DNA of 64,000 nucleotides from Arachidicoccus sp. BS20 (GCF_001659705.1 NZ_CP015971.1:3413029-3477028), one strand, 5' to 3'. Shown: positions 1-8,523, numbered from the stretch's first letter. Numbers and translations: made by a program. Notes: generated by a model not told the origin, from the sequence alone.

Positions 1-1
1 T

Positions 2-1924
2 CGCCCGGCATTTTGTTTTGATTTAAGAATTACCTACAGCGATGGTTCGGTAGAAACAATAAGTTCGGACAGAAACTGGAAAACATCTCTTGGACCAATT
101 GTTTATAACAGTATTTACACAGGAGAACATTATGATGCAAGACGGGAGCAGCTCGGATGGAACACGGTAAACTTCAACGACAGCAAATGGAAAAATATAG
201 TATATAGAAAAGCGCCGGGCGAATATATTTCGGCAGCAGCTATGCAGCCTATACGCAACGTGGAAGAAATAAAACCGGTAAGCATTACCAAAATGAATGA
301 CTCGGTTTACATCTTTAATATTGGGCGCAACATTGCAGGCGTTACGCGCATTACGCTGAATGGCGATTCCGGCACTCTTGTTCATGTGATTCACGCAGAA
401 CGATTAGATAAAAATGGCTATCCTGACCAGTCCAATGTCGATTATTTTCTTGCCGAAAATACGCGCAGTTACGACCCTTTTGCTACCGATATTTATACAT
501 TGAACGGAAAAGGCGCCGAAACTTTTATGCCGCATTTTGATTACAAAGGATTTCAGTATGTAGAAGTGAAAGCAAACAAACCAATATCCTTGAGCAAAGA
601 AAATCTTACTGCATATTTTATGCACAGCGATGTAGCGCCTGTCGGAAATATTCAAACATCCAGTGAATTGATTAATAAAATTTACGCAGCGACCAATGCT
701 TCTTATTTGTCCAATCTTTTCGGCTATCCCACCGATTGCCCGCAACGCGAGAAAAACGGCTGGACAGGCGATGCGCATATTGCCAGCGAAACGGGCTTGT
801 ATAATTTTGATGCCATTACTATTTATGAAAAATGGCTGAGAGATGTTCGCGATGAGCAGCAGCCGAATGGTGTGTTGCCGTCCATTATCCCAACCGACGG
901 CTGGGGATATGAATGGGGAAATGGACCCGACTGGACAAGCGTTGTCGCCATTATCCCATGGAATGTCTATCTGTTCTATGGCGATAGTAAAATTTTGAGC
1001 GACAATTATGAAAATATAAAGCGTTATGTAAATCATATTGATGAGTTGTATCCCACAGGATTGACTGATTGGGGACTTGGCGATTGGGCACCCTTGAAGT
1101 CCAAAACTCCGGTAGAATTAGTTTCGTCTGTTTATTATTATGTAGATGTAAATATTCTGGCAAAAGCGGCTCATGTGCTGCACAAAAATGATGACTATAT
1201 AAAGTATGGGGTATTAGCAGAAAAAATAAAAAATGCCATCAACGAAAAATATCTGAATGCAAAAAAAGCAATATATGCAGATGGTTTTCAAACGGAATTG
1301 AGTATGCCTTTGTTTTGGGGAATTGTGCCGGACAGCTTAAAGCGTAAAGTCGCGGCAAACCTTGCCGATTCGGTGGCTGCAAATAATTATCATCTGGACG
1401 TAGGCATCCTTGGCGCGAAAGCGATACTCGGCGCTTTGAGCGATAACGGACAGGCTGAAACAGCGTATCGTTTAGCTGCACAAAAAACATTTCCTTCATG
1501 GGGCTGGTGGATTGTAAATGGCGCAACTACCTTGTATGAAAACTGGAATATTAATTTGAAAAGAGATTTATCGCTCAACCATATTATGTTCGGCGAAATA
1601 GGCGCATGGTTATACAAAGCTCTCGGCGGTATTAAACCCGATGAAAATCATCCGGGATTTAAAAATGTTTTATTAGCCCCAAATTTTGTCGATAGCTTAA
1701 ATTATTTCACGGCAGAGCATATAAGTCCTTACGGAAAAATTATTTCATCATGGAAGAGAAATGGAAATATTGTTTATTATAATGTAACTATTCCGGCGAA
1801 TGCTTCGGCTACAATTAATTTTCCGCTTCTGCCGGGGCAAACTGCGTATTATAAAAACCAACGAATAAAAAATGTAAGAGAATATTCGATTAGTTCAGGC
1901 AGCTACGAGTTTGTTATAAAATAA
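2..1924 (+). CDS. Alpha-L-rhamnosidase, GH78 family (5' end outside window)
   Basis: The frame is open from the left edge, so the N-terminus is missing; about 640 residues are visible. It hydrolyses terminal alpha-L-rhamnose from plant or bacterial glycans, probably in the periplasm or outside the cell. The first codons match the GH78 N-terminal region (YTGEHYDARREQLGW near 117-165). The catalytic (alpha/alpha)6 barrel carries the family's acidic motif CPQREKNGWTGDAHI (about nt 737-781) and the later GATTLYENW motif (about nt 1519-1545). A C-terminal beta-sandwich follows and the stop is TAA. The Met codon at 242 is internal, not the start, because family-like sequence lies upstream of it. 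Followed by a hairpin terminator. Confidence 0.93.
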   Translation, partial: RPAFCFDLRITYSDGSVETISSDRNWKTSLGPIVYNSIYTGEHYDARREQLGWNTVNFNDSKWKNIVYRKAPGEYISAAAMQPIRNVEEIKPVSITKMNDSVYIFNIGRNIAGVTRITLNGDSGTLVHVIHAERLDKNGYPDQSNVDYFLAENTRSYDPFATDIYTLNGKGAETFMPHFDYKGFQYVEVKANKPISLSKENLTAYFMHSDVAPVGNIQTSSELINKIYAATNASYLSNLFGYPTDCPQREKNGWTGDAHIASETGLYNFDAITIYEKWLRDVRDEQQPNGVLPSIIPTDGWGYEWGNGPDWTSVVAIIPWNVYLFYGDSKILSDNYENIKRYVNHIDELYPTGLTDWGLGDWAPLKSKTPVELVSSVYYYVDVNILAKAAHVLHKNDDYIKYGVLAEKIKNAINEKYLNAKKAIYADGFQTELSMPLFWGIVPDSLKRKVAANLADSVAANNYHLDVGILGAKAILGALSDNGQAETAYRLAAQKTFPSWGWWIVNGATTLYENWNINLKRDLSLNHIMFGEIGAWLYKALGGIKPDENHPGFKNVLLAPNFVDSLNYFTAEHISPYGKIISSWKRNGNIVYYNVTIPANASATINFPLLPGQTAYYKNQRIKNVREYSISSGSYEFVIK

Positions 1925-1953
1925 TGTATTTCAAGAGTTTATCGAAAATAAAA

Positions 1954-1988
1954 AAGCACTTACATATTATGATAAGTGCTTGATTTTA
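1954..1988. terminator. Hairpin terminator between rhamnosidase gene and tRNA-Ala
   Basis: A perfect 9-bp stem (AAGCACTTA, 1954-1962, with TAAGTGCTT, 1973-1981) with a 10-nt loop is flanked by an A-run on the left and a short T-run on the right. It could end transcription of the rhamnosidase gene and of the convergent tRNA. Confidence 0.6.
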
Positions 1989-1991
1989 ACG

Positions 1992-2064
<73 letters not shown>

Positions 2065-2075
2065 GAAAGCGTTTG

Positions 2076-2083
2076 CAAATGTA
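2076..2083 (-). promoter_or_regulatory. -7 box for tRNA-Ala
   Basis: On the minus strand the sequence reads TACATTTG, a match to the Bacteroidota -7 consensus TAnnTTTG, 11 nt upstream of the mature tRNA 5' end. No good -33 element is seen. Confidence 0.4.
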
Positions 2084-2103
2084 AGGCTTTGCCGTAAAAA
2101 TGA

Positions 2104-2111
2104 TAACTTTG
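2104..2111 (+). promoter_or_regulatory. -7 box for the DUF6728-like gene
   Basis: TAACTTTG matches TAnnTTTG, 17 nt upstream of the ATG at 2129. No clear -33 element lies at the usual distance. Confidence 0.4.
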
Positions 2112-2128
2112 TTTCTCAAACTTTTTAT

Positions 2129-2299
2129 ATGGGCATTTTAAGGCAAATAGCAGAATATCTATACATCAAGAAGCGCGATAAAAAAGACAAACCCGATACT
2201 TATCTCAAAATGATGCATGGCATGAACAGAATTTCTATTCTGATGTTCCTTGTTGCACTATTGATTTTGCTGTATCGATGGATTTTCGGACATCATTGA
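2129..2299 (+). CDS. Small membrane protein, DUF6728-like
   Basis: A 56-residue protein that starts MGILRQIAEYLYIKKRD and ends in one hydrophobic helix (about residues 34-51) followed by RWIFGHH. From memory it resembles the short Bacteroidota family DUF6728; function is unknown. A -7 box sits 17 nt upstream of the ATG. Its last 7 bases overlap the 3' end of the convergent GtrA-like gene. Confidence 0.7.
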   Translation: MGILRQIAEYLYIKKRDKKDKPDTYLKMMHGMNRISILMFLVALLILLYRWIFGHH

Positions 2300-2808
2300 T
2301 TGCGCTTTTCTTTGAACGAAAAGTTTCGTTGCAGAATGTAAGTGAGCGTTACCACAATCACGGTGTTTAGAATATTGGCAATGGTTGGATAAATATGCAG
2401 CTTCTCTACAAAGAATTTTAGCAAGATATAATTCAATATCAGGTTTAGAATACACACCAGAAAATAACGTACAAACTGGATACGCCGCCTCAACTGCGAG
2501 CCGGGAAATACCACGAATAAGTTGAGATAAAAGCCTATGGGTGTACACACGATGAATGATAAAATCAGCGCTGCAACGTGTGGAGAAATTACATAAGAAA
2601 TACTTCCGAAATGAAGCGGAATAAACTGTTTGCCCACGACATAATGAAAGAAAACAAAGAATAGTGTATTGCTCAATACCAAATTGCTGCCGCCGCAAAC
2701 CGCATAGCGAAACGTTCGTAACGGAATAAATTTTTTAAACGGCGGATAAAAAAAATCTACAATCTTAAATATCTGCTTTTTTAGCCAATAATGTAATTGC
2801 ATCATCAT
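2293..2808 (-). CDS. GtrA-like membrane protein
   Basis: About 171 residues with four predicted membrane helices. The C-terminal pattern ILNTVIVVTLTYILQRNFSFK is typical of GtrA-like proteins, which are thought to move lipid-linked sugars across the inner membrane or help cell-surface glycan assembly. The frame extends to a TTG at 2817, but that codon lies inside a TATCTTTG promoter box; the ATG at 2808 (or the ATGs at 2805 and 2802) is the better start. The substrate cannot be told from the sequence. It shares its last 7 bases with the DUF6728-like gene. Confidence 0.8.
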   Translation of the reverse strand: MMMQLHYWLKKQIFKIVDFFYPPFKKFIPLRTFRYAVCGGSNLVLSNTLFFVFFHYVVGKQFIPLHFGSISYVISPHVAALILSFIVCTPIGFYLNLFVVFPGSQLRRRIQFVRYFLVCILNLILNYILLKFFVEKLHIYPTIANILNTVIVVTLTYILQRNFSFKEKRNQ

Positions 2809-2814
2809 GTGCGG

Positions 2815-2822
2815 CAAAGATA
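2815..2822 (-). promoter_or_regulatory. -7 box directly in front of the GtrA-like start
   Basis: The minus strand reads TATCTTTG, then 6 nt, then ATG. This spacing would put the transcription start at or next to the start codon. Confidence 0.5.
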
Positions 2823-2942
2823 ATGAGGATGTATGATTTGCGAATTATGATTCTCTTCACGGCTTTGCTTTTTATACAAAATAAAAATCGCTGTAATGAT
2901 TATTATCATCACAGCGATTCATTAAATTTATTAGAGAAGATT

Positions 2943-4157
2943 TTACGCCACTGCTTTCTTTACCAAATCCGCTGCTTCGCTCAACAAAATTGCAGATTCT
3001 ACTTTTAAGCCGCTTTCATCAATCAACTTTTTCGCTTCTTCGGCATTTGTTCCTTGCAGCCGCACGATGATTGGAATTTTAATATCGCCTAGTTTGTTAT
3101 ACGCTTCAATCACGCCGGCTGCAACACGGTCGCAGCGCACGATGCCGCCGAAGATATTTATTAAAATTGCATTTACGTTCGGGTCTTTCAGAATGATTTT
3201 GAAACCCGCTTCCACAGTTTGTGCATTTGCCGTACCGCCAACATCCAAGAAGTTCGCAGGTTCGCCGCCGCTTAGTTTAATCATATCCATTGTTGCCATC
3301 GCAAGTCCTGCGCCGTTTACCATACAACCAACATTGCCGTCGAGTTTTACAAAGTTGAGATTGTATTGTCCCGCTTCAACTTCGGTTGGGTCTTCTTCTG
3401 TAATGTCGCGCAGTGCAGCAATTTCGGGACGACGAATTAATGCATTCTCATCAATATTCAGTTTACAATCTACCGCGATAATTTTTTCATCCGATGTTTT
3501 GAACAGTGGATTTATTTCCAGCATACTTGCATCCACGCCGATGTAGGCGTTGTATAAATTGGTTACAAATTTCACACAGTTCTTAAATGCATCGCCGCTC
3601 AAACCAAAATTGAAGGCAATTTTGCGCGCCTGAAAAGGCAACAATCCGCCTGACGGATGCACCCATTCTTTGAATATTTTTTCGGGTGTGTTGTGTGCGA
3701 CTTCTTCAATGTCCATGCCGCCTTCTGTGCTGTACATGATGACGTTTTGCCCTTTTGCTCTGTCCAATAAAATGGACAAATAAAATTCTTTTGTAGGGCT
3801 TGGTCCGTCGTAATAGGCGTCTTTTGCAACAAATATTTTGTTCACTTTTTTGCCCGCTGCGCCTGTTTGAATCGTAACCAAAGTTCCGCCCAAAATGTTT
3901 TTTGCTACTTCGGCTGCATCTTCCACACTTTTTACAACTTGTACGCCGTGTTGTTCGGGATGTTCTTTAATTGTTCCTTTTCCGCGTCCGCCTGCGTGAA
4001 TTTGTGCTTTGATAACGGCAAATTTGGAATCAGTTTCCGCTTTGATTTGCCGGTACGCATCTTCCGCCGCAGCTACCGATTCCACAGCAATTCCCTCTTG
4101 CACGGGAACGTTATATTTTTTCAATAATTCTTTCGCCTGATATTCGTGTAGGTTCAT
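2943..4157 (-). CDS. sucC: Succinate-CoA ligase, ADP-forming, beta subunit
   Basis: 404 residues. With SucD it converts succinyl-CoA to succinate in the TCA cycle with formation of ATP. It starts MNLHEYQAKELLKKY, has the ATP-grasp segment HAGGRGKG (about residues 54-60) and the C-terminal CoA-ligase motif NIFGGIVRCD. Length is slightly above the usual 385-390. No sucD is next to it, so the alpha subunit is encoded elsewhere. A near-match to the -7 box (TATCTTCG, minus strand) lies about 23 nt upstream of the ATG. Confidence 0.97.
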   Translation of the reverse strand: MNLHEYQAKELLKKYNVPVQEGIAVESVAAAEDAYRQIKAETDSKFAVIKAQIHAGGRGKGTIKEHPEQHGVQVVKSVEDAAEVAKNILGGTLVTIQTGAAGKKVNKIFVAKDAYYDGPSPTKEFYLSILLDRAKGQNVIMYSTEGGMDIEEVAHNTPEKIFKEWVHPSGGLLPFQARKIAFNFGLSGDAFKNCVKFVTNLYNAYIGVDASMLEINPLFKTSDEKIIAVDCKLNIDENALIRRPEIAALRDITEEDPTEVEAGQYNLNFVKLDGNVGCMVNGAGLAMATMDMIKLSGGEPANFLDVGGTANAQTVEAGFKIILKDPNVNAILINIFGGIVRCDRVAAGVIEAYNKLGDIKIPIIVRLQGTNAEEAKKLIDESGLKVESAILLSEAADLVKKAVA

Positions 4158-4280
4158 AACAATATTTTTTTGGAGTACGAAGATAGCGGAACTCGGTTAA
4201 CGAGCAAAGCTATCGTTCATTAATAAAATTGAATTAACAAATAAATACAGCGTTATTTTCTGTAAAAAACTCAAATAATT

Positions 4281-4904
4281 TTAAAGCAGGCATTGGTCGC
4301 TCACGCCGTTTAGTCCTTCGTGGTCAATTGTATAGGAGAATTTTCTTTGACCATTTTCTCTTATAATTTTAAATACAAAAATTCTGTCGTACTCATCGTT
4401 CGACCATGAAGGTACAGATTTGTCATTACCGCCGTTATGCCTGATTATTCTGTGGACAAAGGCATTGAGCAAACCATGTTCCCATGCAATAAAAATAGTG
4501 GAGTTTCTATATTCCGGTTTGTACAGCTCATTTTCCAGTGCTTCAATTTCCAGGTAGCCGAACTCGGTATTAACGGGCAAGCCGCAATAAATAGCTGTCG
4601 GCTCAATGGTTGCTAATGGACGGACATAAAAATATTTGGCATCGTCCACTTTTTCCGATGGATTGGGTGCGAAAATGAACTGTGGTTTGCCAAACTTATT
4701 AAGCAATACTTTCGGCAATGCAAGTGAGCGGTTCAGCCCTTTACAGTTGAGTTGTCCGAGACCACCTTGCGGCTTTTCTCCATGGCGGATAACAACGATA
4801 GTTTCTACTTGTGGAGAAGTGCTGTCGGCAATAGTTTTTGTTTGTGCCAAAGCGCTTGCCGATGCAGCCAATACAACTGCAATAGAAAGTAATAATTTCT
4901 TCAT
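4281..4904 (-). CDS. Secreted histidine phosphatase-superfamily protein
   Basis: 207 residues with an N-terminal signal peptide (MKKLLLSIAVVLAASASALAQ). The phosphatase signature VIRHGEKP (about residues 38-45) supplies the nucleophilic histidine, and AWEHGLLNAF (about 143) supplies the second catalytic histidine region. It belongs to the phosphoglycerate mutase-like fold and should act in the periplasm on a small phosphorylated substrate, which is not known. It stands alone between sucC and the divergent AraC-OGT gene. Confidence 0.8.
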   Translation of the reverse strand: MKKLLLSIAVVLAASASALAQTKTIADSTSPQVETIVVIRHGEKPQGGLGQLNCKGLNRSLALPKVLLNKFGKPQFIFAPNPSEKVDDAKYFYVRPLATIEPTAIYCGLPVNTEFGYLEIEALENELYKPEYRNSTIFIAWEHGLLNAFVHRIIRHNGGNDKSVPSWSNDEYDRIFVFKIIRENGQRKFSYTIDHEGLNGVSDQCLL

Positions 4905-5131
4905 TATTTTGTTTTTATTAAATTATTAAATCGAGTTCTTAATTTTTTATATCAAGGTAAAAATACAGTATCAATTGAGGAAGCGCAATGTATGCCGAAA
5001 ATTCAGTTTTGCCAAGTGGTCAATTTTTTAATACCGAAATCAATTGTGAATTTCTTTTGCCTGTAATCCGAGGGCAGATAAACTCCGCATATTTCGGATT
5101 TTCTATGAAAAAAATATGGATGACATTTGTA

Positions 5132-5139
5132 TAAATTTG
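5132..5139 (+). promoter_or_regulatory. -7 box directly in front of the AraC-OGT gene
   Basis: TAAATTTG matches TAnnTTTG and ends 5 nt before the ATG at 5145. A TTG at 5127 would extend the frame but overlaps the promoter box, so it is not used as the start here. Confidence 0.45.
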
Positions 5140-5144
5140 AATCA

Positions 5145-5996
5145 ATGAACACGCAGCAAGTTATCAATTACAACCGCATCGCAGACGCAATTGATTACAT
5201 CAGAAATAATTTCAAACAACAGCCGGACCTTGATGAAGTGGCGGAAAAAGTACATTTGAGCCCTGCACATTTTCAGCGGTTATTTACCGACTGGGCAGGC
5301 ACAAGCCCGAAAAAATTTTTGCAATACATCAGCGTGGAATATGCTAAAAATATTTTGAAAGAAGACAGCCGAGTAACGTTGTTTGACGCCGCTTTTGAAA
5401 CAGGGCTATCAAGTACGAGCCGGCTGCACGATTTATTTGTAAACATCGAAGGAATGACGCCTGCAGAGTATAAAAACGGCGGCAAAAATTTATCCTTGAA
5501 TTACAGTTTCGCGGAAAGCCCGTTTGGGAATTTAATCGTAGCTTCTACCGCGAAAGGCGTATGTTATATGGCTTTCGCAGAAAATGAACAGGAAGCTTTA
5601 TTTGATTTAAAGAAACAATTTTCCAATGCCGTTTTTCATAAAAAATTGGATATGCTGCAACAAAATGCGCTCTTTATTTTTCAAAATGACTGGAGCAAAT
5701 TGCCCGAAATAAAACTGCATTTAAAAGGAACGGATTTTCAGTTGAAAGTGTGGGAAACGCTGCTGAAAATTCCTTTTGGAAAATTATCTACTTACGGAAA
5801 TGTCGCCGAAGAAATTGGGAATCCAAGTGCATCGCGTGCCGTAGGAACGGCAATCGGCAGCAATCCTGTTGCGTTTTTAATTCCTTGTCATCGCGTGATT
5901 CGCAGTTCGGGAACATTCGACGGCTATCGCTGGGGAAATATAAGAAAAACAGCAATCATTGGTTGGGAAGGAGCGAAGACGGACGAAGAGAATTAA
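5145..5996 (+). CDS. AraC-type HTH fused to O6-methylguanine-DNA methyltransferase (Ada-like)
   Basis: 283 residues. Residues about 8-105 form an AraC-type helix-turn-helix pair; the rest is an O6-alkylguanine-DNA alkyltransferase with the active-site motif IPCHRV and the downstream GYRWG element. It repairs O6-methylguanine by transferring the methyl group to its own cysteine. Unlike E. coli Ada it lacks the N-terminal zinc domain that senses methyl phosphotriesters, so how its DNA-binding half is switched is open. It may regulate its own gene. It has its own promoter-like box and no obvious operon partner. Confidence 0.9.
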   Translation: MNTQQVINYNRIADAIDYIRNNFKQQPDLDEVAEKVHLSPAHFQRLFTDWAGTSPKKFLQYISVEYAKNILKEDSRVTLFDAAFETGLSSTSRLHDLFVNIEGMTPAEYKNGGKNLSLNYSFAESPFGNLIVASTAKGVCYMAFAENEQEALFDLKKQFSNAVFHKKLDMLQQNALFIFQNDWSKLPEIKLHLKGTDFQLKVWETLLKIPFGKLSTYGNVAEEIGNPSASRAVGTAIGSNPVAFLIPCHRVIRSSGTFDGYRWGNIRKTAIIGWEGAKTDEEN

Positions 5997-6013
5997 TCTT
6001 ACTTTTTGAAATA

Positions 6014-6080
6014 GTTGCTGTTCGAGGTGTCCTCGCCTCAAACCTTTATTTTGTCGCCTCTTGGCGGCTTTCATGTTGCC
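6014..6080. repeat. Short structured intergenic repeat (two hairpins)
   Basis: The segment opens with GTTGCTGTTCG and closes with GTTGCC. It holds two small hairpins: CGAGG-tgt-CCTCG (6023-6035) and CGCC-tctt-GGCG (6055-6066). Its ends resemble those of the four-hairpin element at 63.1 kb, so both may belong to one dispersed family. Confidence 0.4.
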
Positions 6081-6142
6081 TATAAAAAATTTTCTCAAAC
6101 CAAACATCAATAAATCAGACATCATAAATCTCCACATAAACT

Positions 6143-6150
6143 TATCTTTG
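6143..6150 (+). promoter_or_regulatory. -7 box for the ROK kinase gene
   Basis: TATCTTTG matches TAnnTTTG, 17 nt before the ATG at 6168. Confidence 0.5.
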
Positions 6151-6167
6151 AATCCAAAAATCTGAAC

Positions 6168-7073
6168 ATGGCAATTTGGGGAATTGATTTAGGCGGAACA
6201 AAAATCGAAGGCGCGGTATTGCCGTCGTTGCAGGACACAAAACCGATTATCCGCGAGCGTGTTTCAACCGAAGGAGACAAAGGTTATGAACATATTCTTC
6301 ATCAAATTAAATTTTTAGTGGAGAAGATGAAATCCGATTCGGGTATAGCGCCAGAACACATCGGTTTCGGTACGCCCGGCGAGTTAGACCCGGTTTTACA
6401 AACTATGAAAAACTGTAATTCTACAGCGTTGAACGGCAAACCGTTGAAGAAAGATTTGGAAGAAATTTTAGGCGTAAAAGTGGAACTTGCGAACGATGCT
6501 AATTGTTTTGCATTGGCAGAAACCACTTGGGGAATCGTAAAAGAGAAAACGCCCGAAGCGCGCATGGTTTTCGGAATTATTATGGGAACGGGCGTTGGCG
6601 CAGGCATTGTGATGGACGGGAAAATTTGGAACGGCAAGCACGGCATCGCCGGCGAGTGGGGACATAATTTTCTAGACGAAAGTGGCGGACGATGTTACTG
6701 CGGAAAAGTTGGTTGTGTGGAGAAAATAATTGCGGGTCCCGCGCTGGAAGATTTTTATCAAAAAATTTCCGGCACACAAAAATTTTTGAAAGAAATTGTA
6801 AGCGATGCTTCGCACGATGTACTTGCGCAGCAGACTTTGGACAGGTTGTACGATATGTTTGGTAAAGCTATTTCCGTTGTCGTGGATATTCTCGACCCGG
6901 ATGTAATTGTGATTGGCGGCGGCGTTGGCAATATTGATAGTCTTTATACAAAAGGAAAAGAAGCATTGGCAAAATATATTTTCAACAACCGCGTGGACGT
7001 GGATATTCTGAAACCCGCGCTGGGCGACAGTGCCGGCGTTTTTGGCGCAGCGGCGTTGGTGGCAAATGTCTGA
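6168..7073 (+). CDS. ROK-family sugar kinase
   Basis: 301 residues. The N-terminal phosphate-binding motif GIDLGGTKIEG, the central MGTGVGAGIV and the zinc-binding ROK signature (GEWGHNF followed by CYCGKVGCVE, about residues 165-190) are all present, so it should be an active sugar kinase. ROK members act on glucose, fructose, N-acetylglucosamine or N-acetylmannosamine; the substrate cannot be decided here. There is no helix-turn-helix, so it is not a ROK repressor. Its TGA stop lies inside a dispersed repeat that begins TCTGAAC. Confidence 0.9.
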   Translation: MAIWGIDLGGTKIEGAVLPSLQDTKPIIRERVSTEGDKGYEHILHQIKFLVEKMKSDSGIAPEHIGFGTPGELDPVLQTMKNCNSTALNGKPLKKDLEEILGVKVELANDANCFALAETTWGIVKEKTPEARMVFGIIMGTGVGAGIVMDGKIWNGKHGIAGEWGHNFLDESGGRCYCGKVGCVEKIIAGPALEDFYQKISGTQKFLKEIVSDASHDVLAQQTLDRLYDMFGKAISVVVDILDPDVIVIGGGVGNIDSLYTKGKEALAKYIFNNRVDVDILKPALGDSAGVFGAAALVANV

Positions 7074-7120
7074 ACGGGGATTTGGGAAGATTGTAATGAT
7101 TTGTGGGATTGATAAAAATA
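7069..7120. repeat. Dispersed intergenic repeat, family A, partial copy
   Basis: The sequence TGTCTGAACGGGGATTTGGG is nearly identical to the start of the repeat at 60.05 kb and related to the one at 8.4 kb. The stop codon TGA of the ROK gene is part of it. The right half of the repeat is not recognisable here. Confidence 0.55.
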
Positions 7121-7153
7121 ATTAAACAATAAAGCAATTAAACAGTTTTGCAT

Positions 7154-7192
7154 AATAAATAACGGACAACAAATAACTGATAACCGATAACA
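7154..7192 (+). repeat. Low-complexity ACAAATAAC leader in front of nadC
   Basis: A-rich words of the type ATAACGGACAACAAATAAC run up to the nadC start codon. The same words occur directly in front of the next gene (8039-8066). Confidence 0.4.
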
Positions 7193-8041
7193 ATGAACTT
7201 ACAACACTTAATTTCAGAAGCATTAAAAGAAGACATTGGCGCAGGCGACTTCTCGACTTTGAGTTGCATTCCGGCAAATAAAAAAGGAAAGGCTGTGCTG
7301 AAAGTGAAGCAGGACGGTGTTCTTGCAGGCGTTGAAGTTGCGAAAGCGATTTTTGAACACGTAGAAAAAGATGCTGTTTTCAATCAATATAAAAATGATG
7401 GCGATGCCATGAAGTTCGGCGAAATCGCTTTTGAAGTAGAAGCGTCCATGCAAACGATTTTGAGTTGCGAACGTGTGGTGTTGAATTGTATGCAACGCAT
7501 GAGCGGCATCGCAACTTTGACCAATCAATATGTTGAAAAATTAAAAAATTATCATACTAAAGTTTTAGACACACGCAAGACCACGCCCAATTTTCGTTTG
7601 TTGGAAAAAGAAGCCGTGCGCATCGGCGGCGGCATCAATCATCGTTTTGGTTTGTACGATATGATAATGCTGAAAGATAATCATATCGATTTTTGCGGAA
7701 GCATTGAAAGCGCCGTTAATCAGGCGTTTCAATATGTTCAGGAAAATAATTTAAACTTAAAAATCGAAGTGGAAACACGCACGTTGGACGATGTAAAAAC
7801 GGTTTGCGAAATGGGTAAAGGAAAAGTTTTCCGCATCATGCTGGATAATTTTTCGCCTGACAAAATCAGCGAAGCATTAAAAATTATTGATAAAGAATTT
7901 GAAACCGAAGCCAGCGGCGGCATCAATCTCGAAACGGTTGAAAGCTACGCGCGCACAGGCGTTGATTATGTGAGCGTGGGCGCGCTCATTCATCACGCGG
8001 TAAGTTTGGATTTAAGTTTGAAAGCGGAATTGAACGGATAA
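7193..8041 (+). CDS. nadC: Nicotinate-nucleotide pyrophosphorylase (carboxylating)
   Basis: 282 residues. It makes nicotinate mononucleotide from quinolinate and PRPP in de novo NAD synthesis. Recognised by DTRKTTPNFR (about residue 126), KEAVRIGGGINHRFGL, MLKDNHI and the C-terminal EASGGIN barrel motif. nadA and nadB are not near. The stop codon TAA is part of the ACAAATAACC repeat leading to the next gene, 25 nt away. Confidence 0.96.
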   Translation: MNLQHLISEALKEDIGAGDFSTLSCIPANKKGKAVLKVKQDGVLAGVEVAKAIFEHVEKDAVFNQYKNDGDAMKFGEIAFEVEASMQTILSCERVVLNCMQRMSGIATLTNQYVEKLKNYHTKVLDTRKTTPNFRLLEKEAVRIGGGINHRFGLYDMIMLKDNHIDFCGSIESAVNQAFQYVQENNLNLKIEVETRTLDDVKTVCEMGKGKVFRIMLDNFSPDKISEALKIIDKEFETEASGGINLETVESYARTGVDYVSVGALIHHAVSLDLSLKAELNG

Positions 8042-8066
8042 CAAATAACCGACAACAGATAACAGA
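8039..8066 (+). repeat. Low-complexity ACAAATAAC leader in front of the SUI1/YciH gene
   Basis: TAACAAATAACCGACAACAG resembles the leader of nadC and fills the whole spacer between nadC and the next gene, including the nadC stop codon. Confidence 0.4.
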
Positions 8067-8411
8067 ATGAGCAAAAACAAAAGAGATAACAACGGTTTAG
8101 TTTACAGCACCGACCCGAATTTTTCTTTTCAAAACGAAGAAGAAAGCGTTGATACGCTTGCGCCGAATCAACAAAAACTGCGCATTTGGTTAGAAACAAA
8201 AAATCGCGGCGGCAAGGCTGCCACGCTGGTTTCAGGCTTTGTGGGAAGTGAAGATGATTTGAAAGAATTAGGAAAAAAATTAAAAAACTTTTGCGGTACG
8301 GGCGGCTCTGTCAAAGACAATGAAATGCTCATTCAGGGCGACCAACGCGATAAAGTTTTGCAATACTTGTTGAAAGAAGGATATTCGCAAACGAAAAAAG
8401 CAGGCGGATAA
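8067..8411 (+). CDS. SUI1/eIF1-like translation factor (YciH family)
   Basis: 114 residues. The C-terminal SUI1 fold is recognised by KNRGGKAATLVSGF, LKNFCGTGGSVKDNEMLIQGD and the closing LLKEGYSQTKKAGG. The family includes E. coli YciH, which affects fidelity of start selection in vitro. It is cytoplasmic and follows nadC closely, so it may be co-transcribed. Function in Bacteroidota is not settled. Confidence 0.92.
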   Translation: MSKNKRDNNGLVYSTDPNFSFQNEEESVDTLAPNQQKLRIWLETKNRGGKAATLVSGFVGSEDDLKELGKKLKNFCGTGGSVKDNEMLIQGDQRDKVLQYLLKEGYSQTKKAGG

Positions 8412-8413
8412 AA

Positions 8414-8483
8414 TCTGAACCTGTATTTGGGTGGATTTTTTGGATTGTGAGGACAATCATAATTATCATAAAAAATCAACGTT
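8414..8483. repeat. Dispersed intergenic repeat, family A
   Basis: It starts TCTGAACCTGTATTTGGG and ends in a 29-nt stretch (8455-8483) that matches 60142-60170 at 27 positions. It begins two bases after the stop of the SUI1 gene. Confidence 0.65.
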
Positions 8484-8523
8484 CTAAAATTCGTGTAATT
8501 CGTAAAAATTTGTGTAATAAAAA

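Noticed and set aside
404-1036. Long antisense open frame opposite the rhamnosidase gene
   Set aside because: It is a shadow of a clear GH78 coding region and has no recognisable protein features.
2258-2698. Minus-strand 146-codon frame overlapping the GtrA-like gene
   Set aside because: Different frame of the same strand as a protein with clear GtrA motifs and membrane helices; composition is unnatural.
3067-3546. 159-codon plus-strand frame opposite sucC
   Set aside because: Shadow of the conserved sucC sequence.
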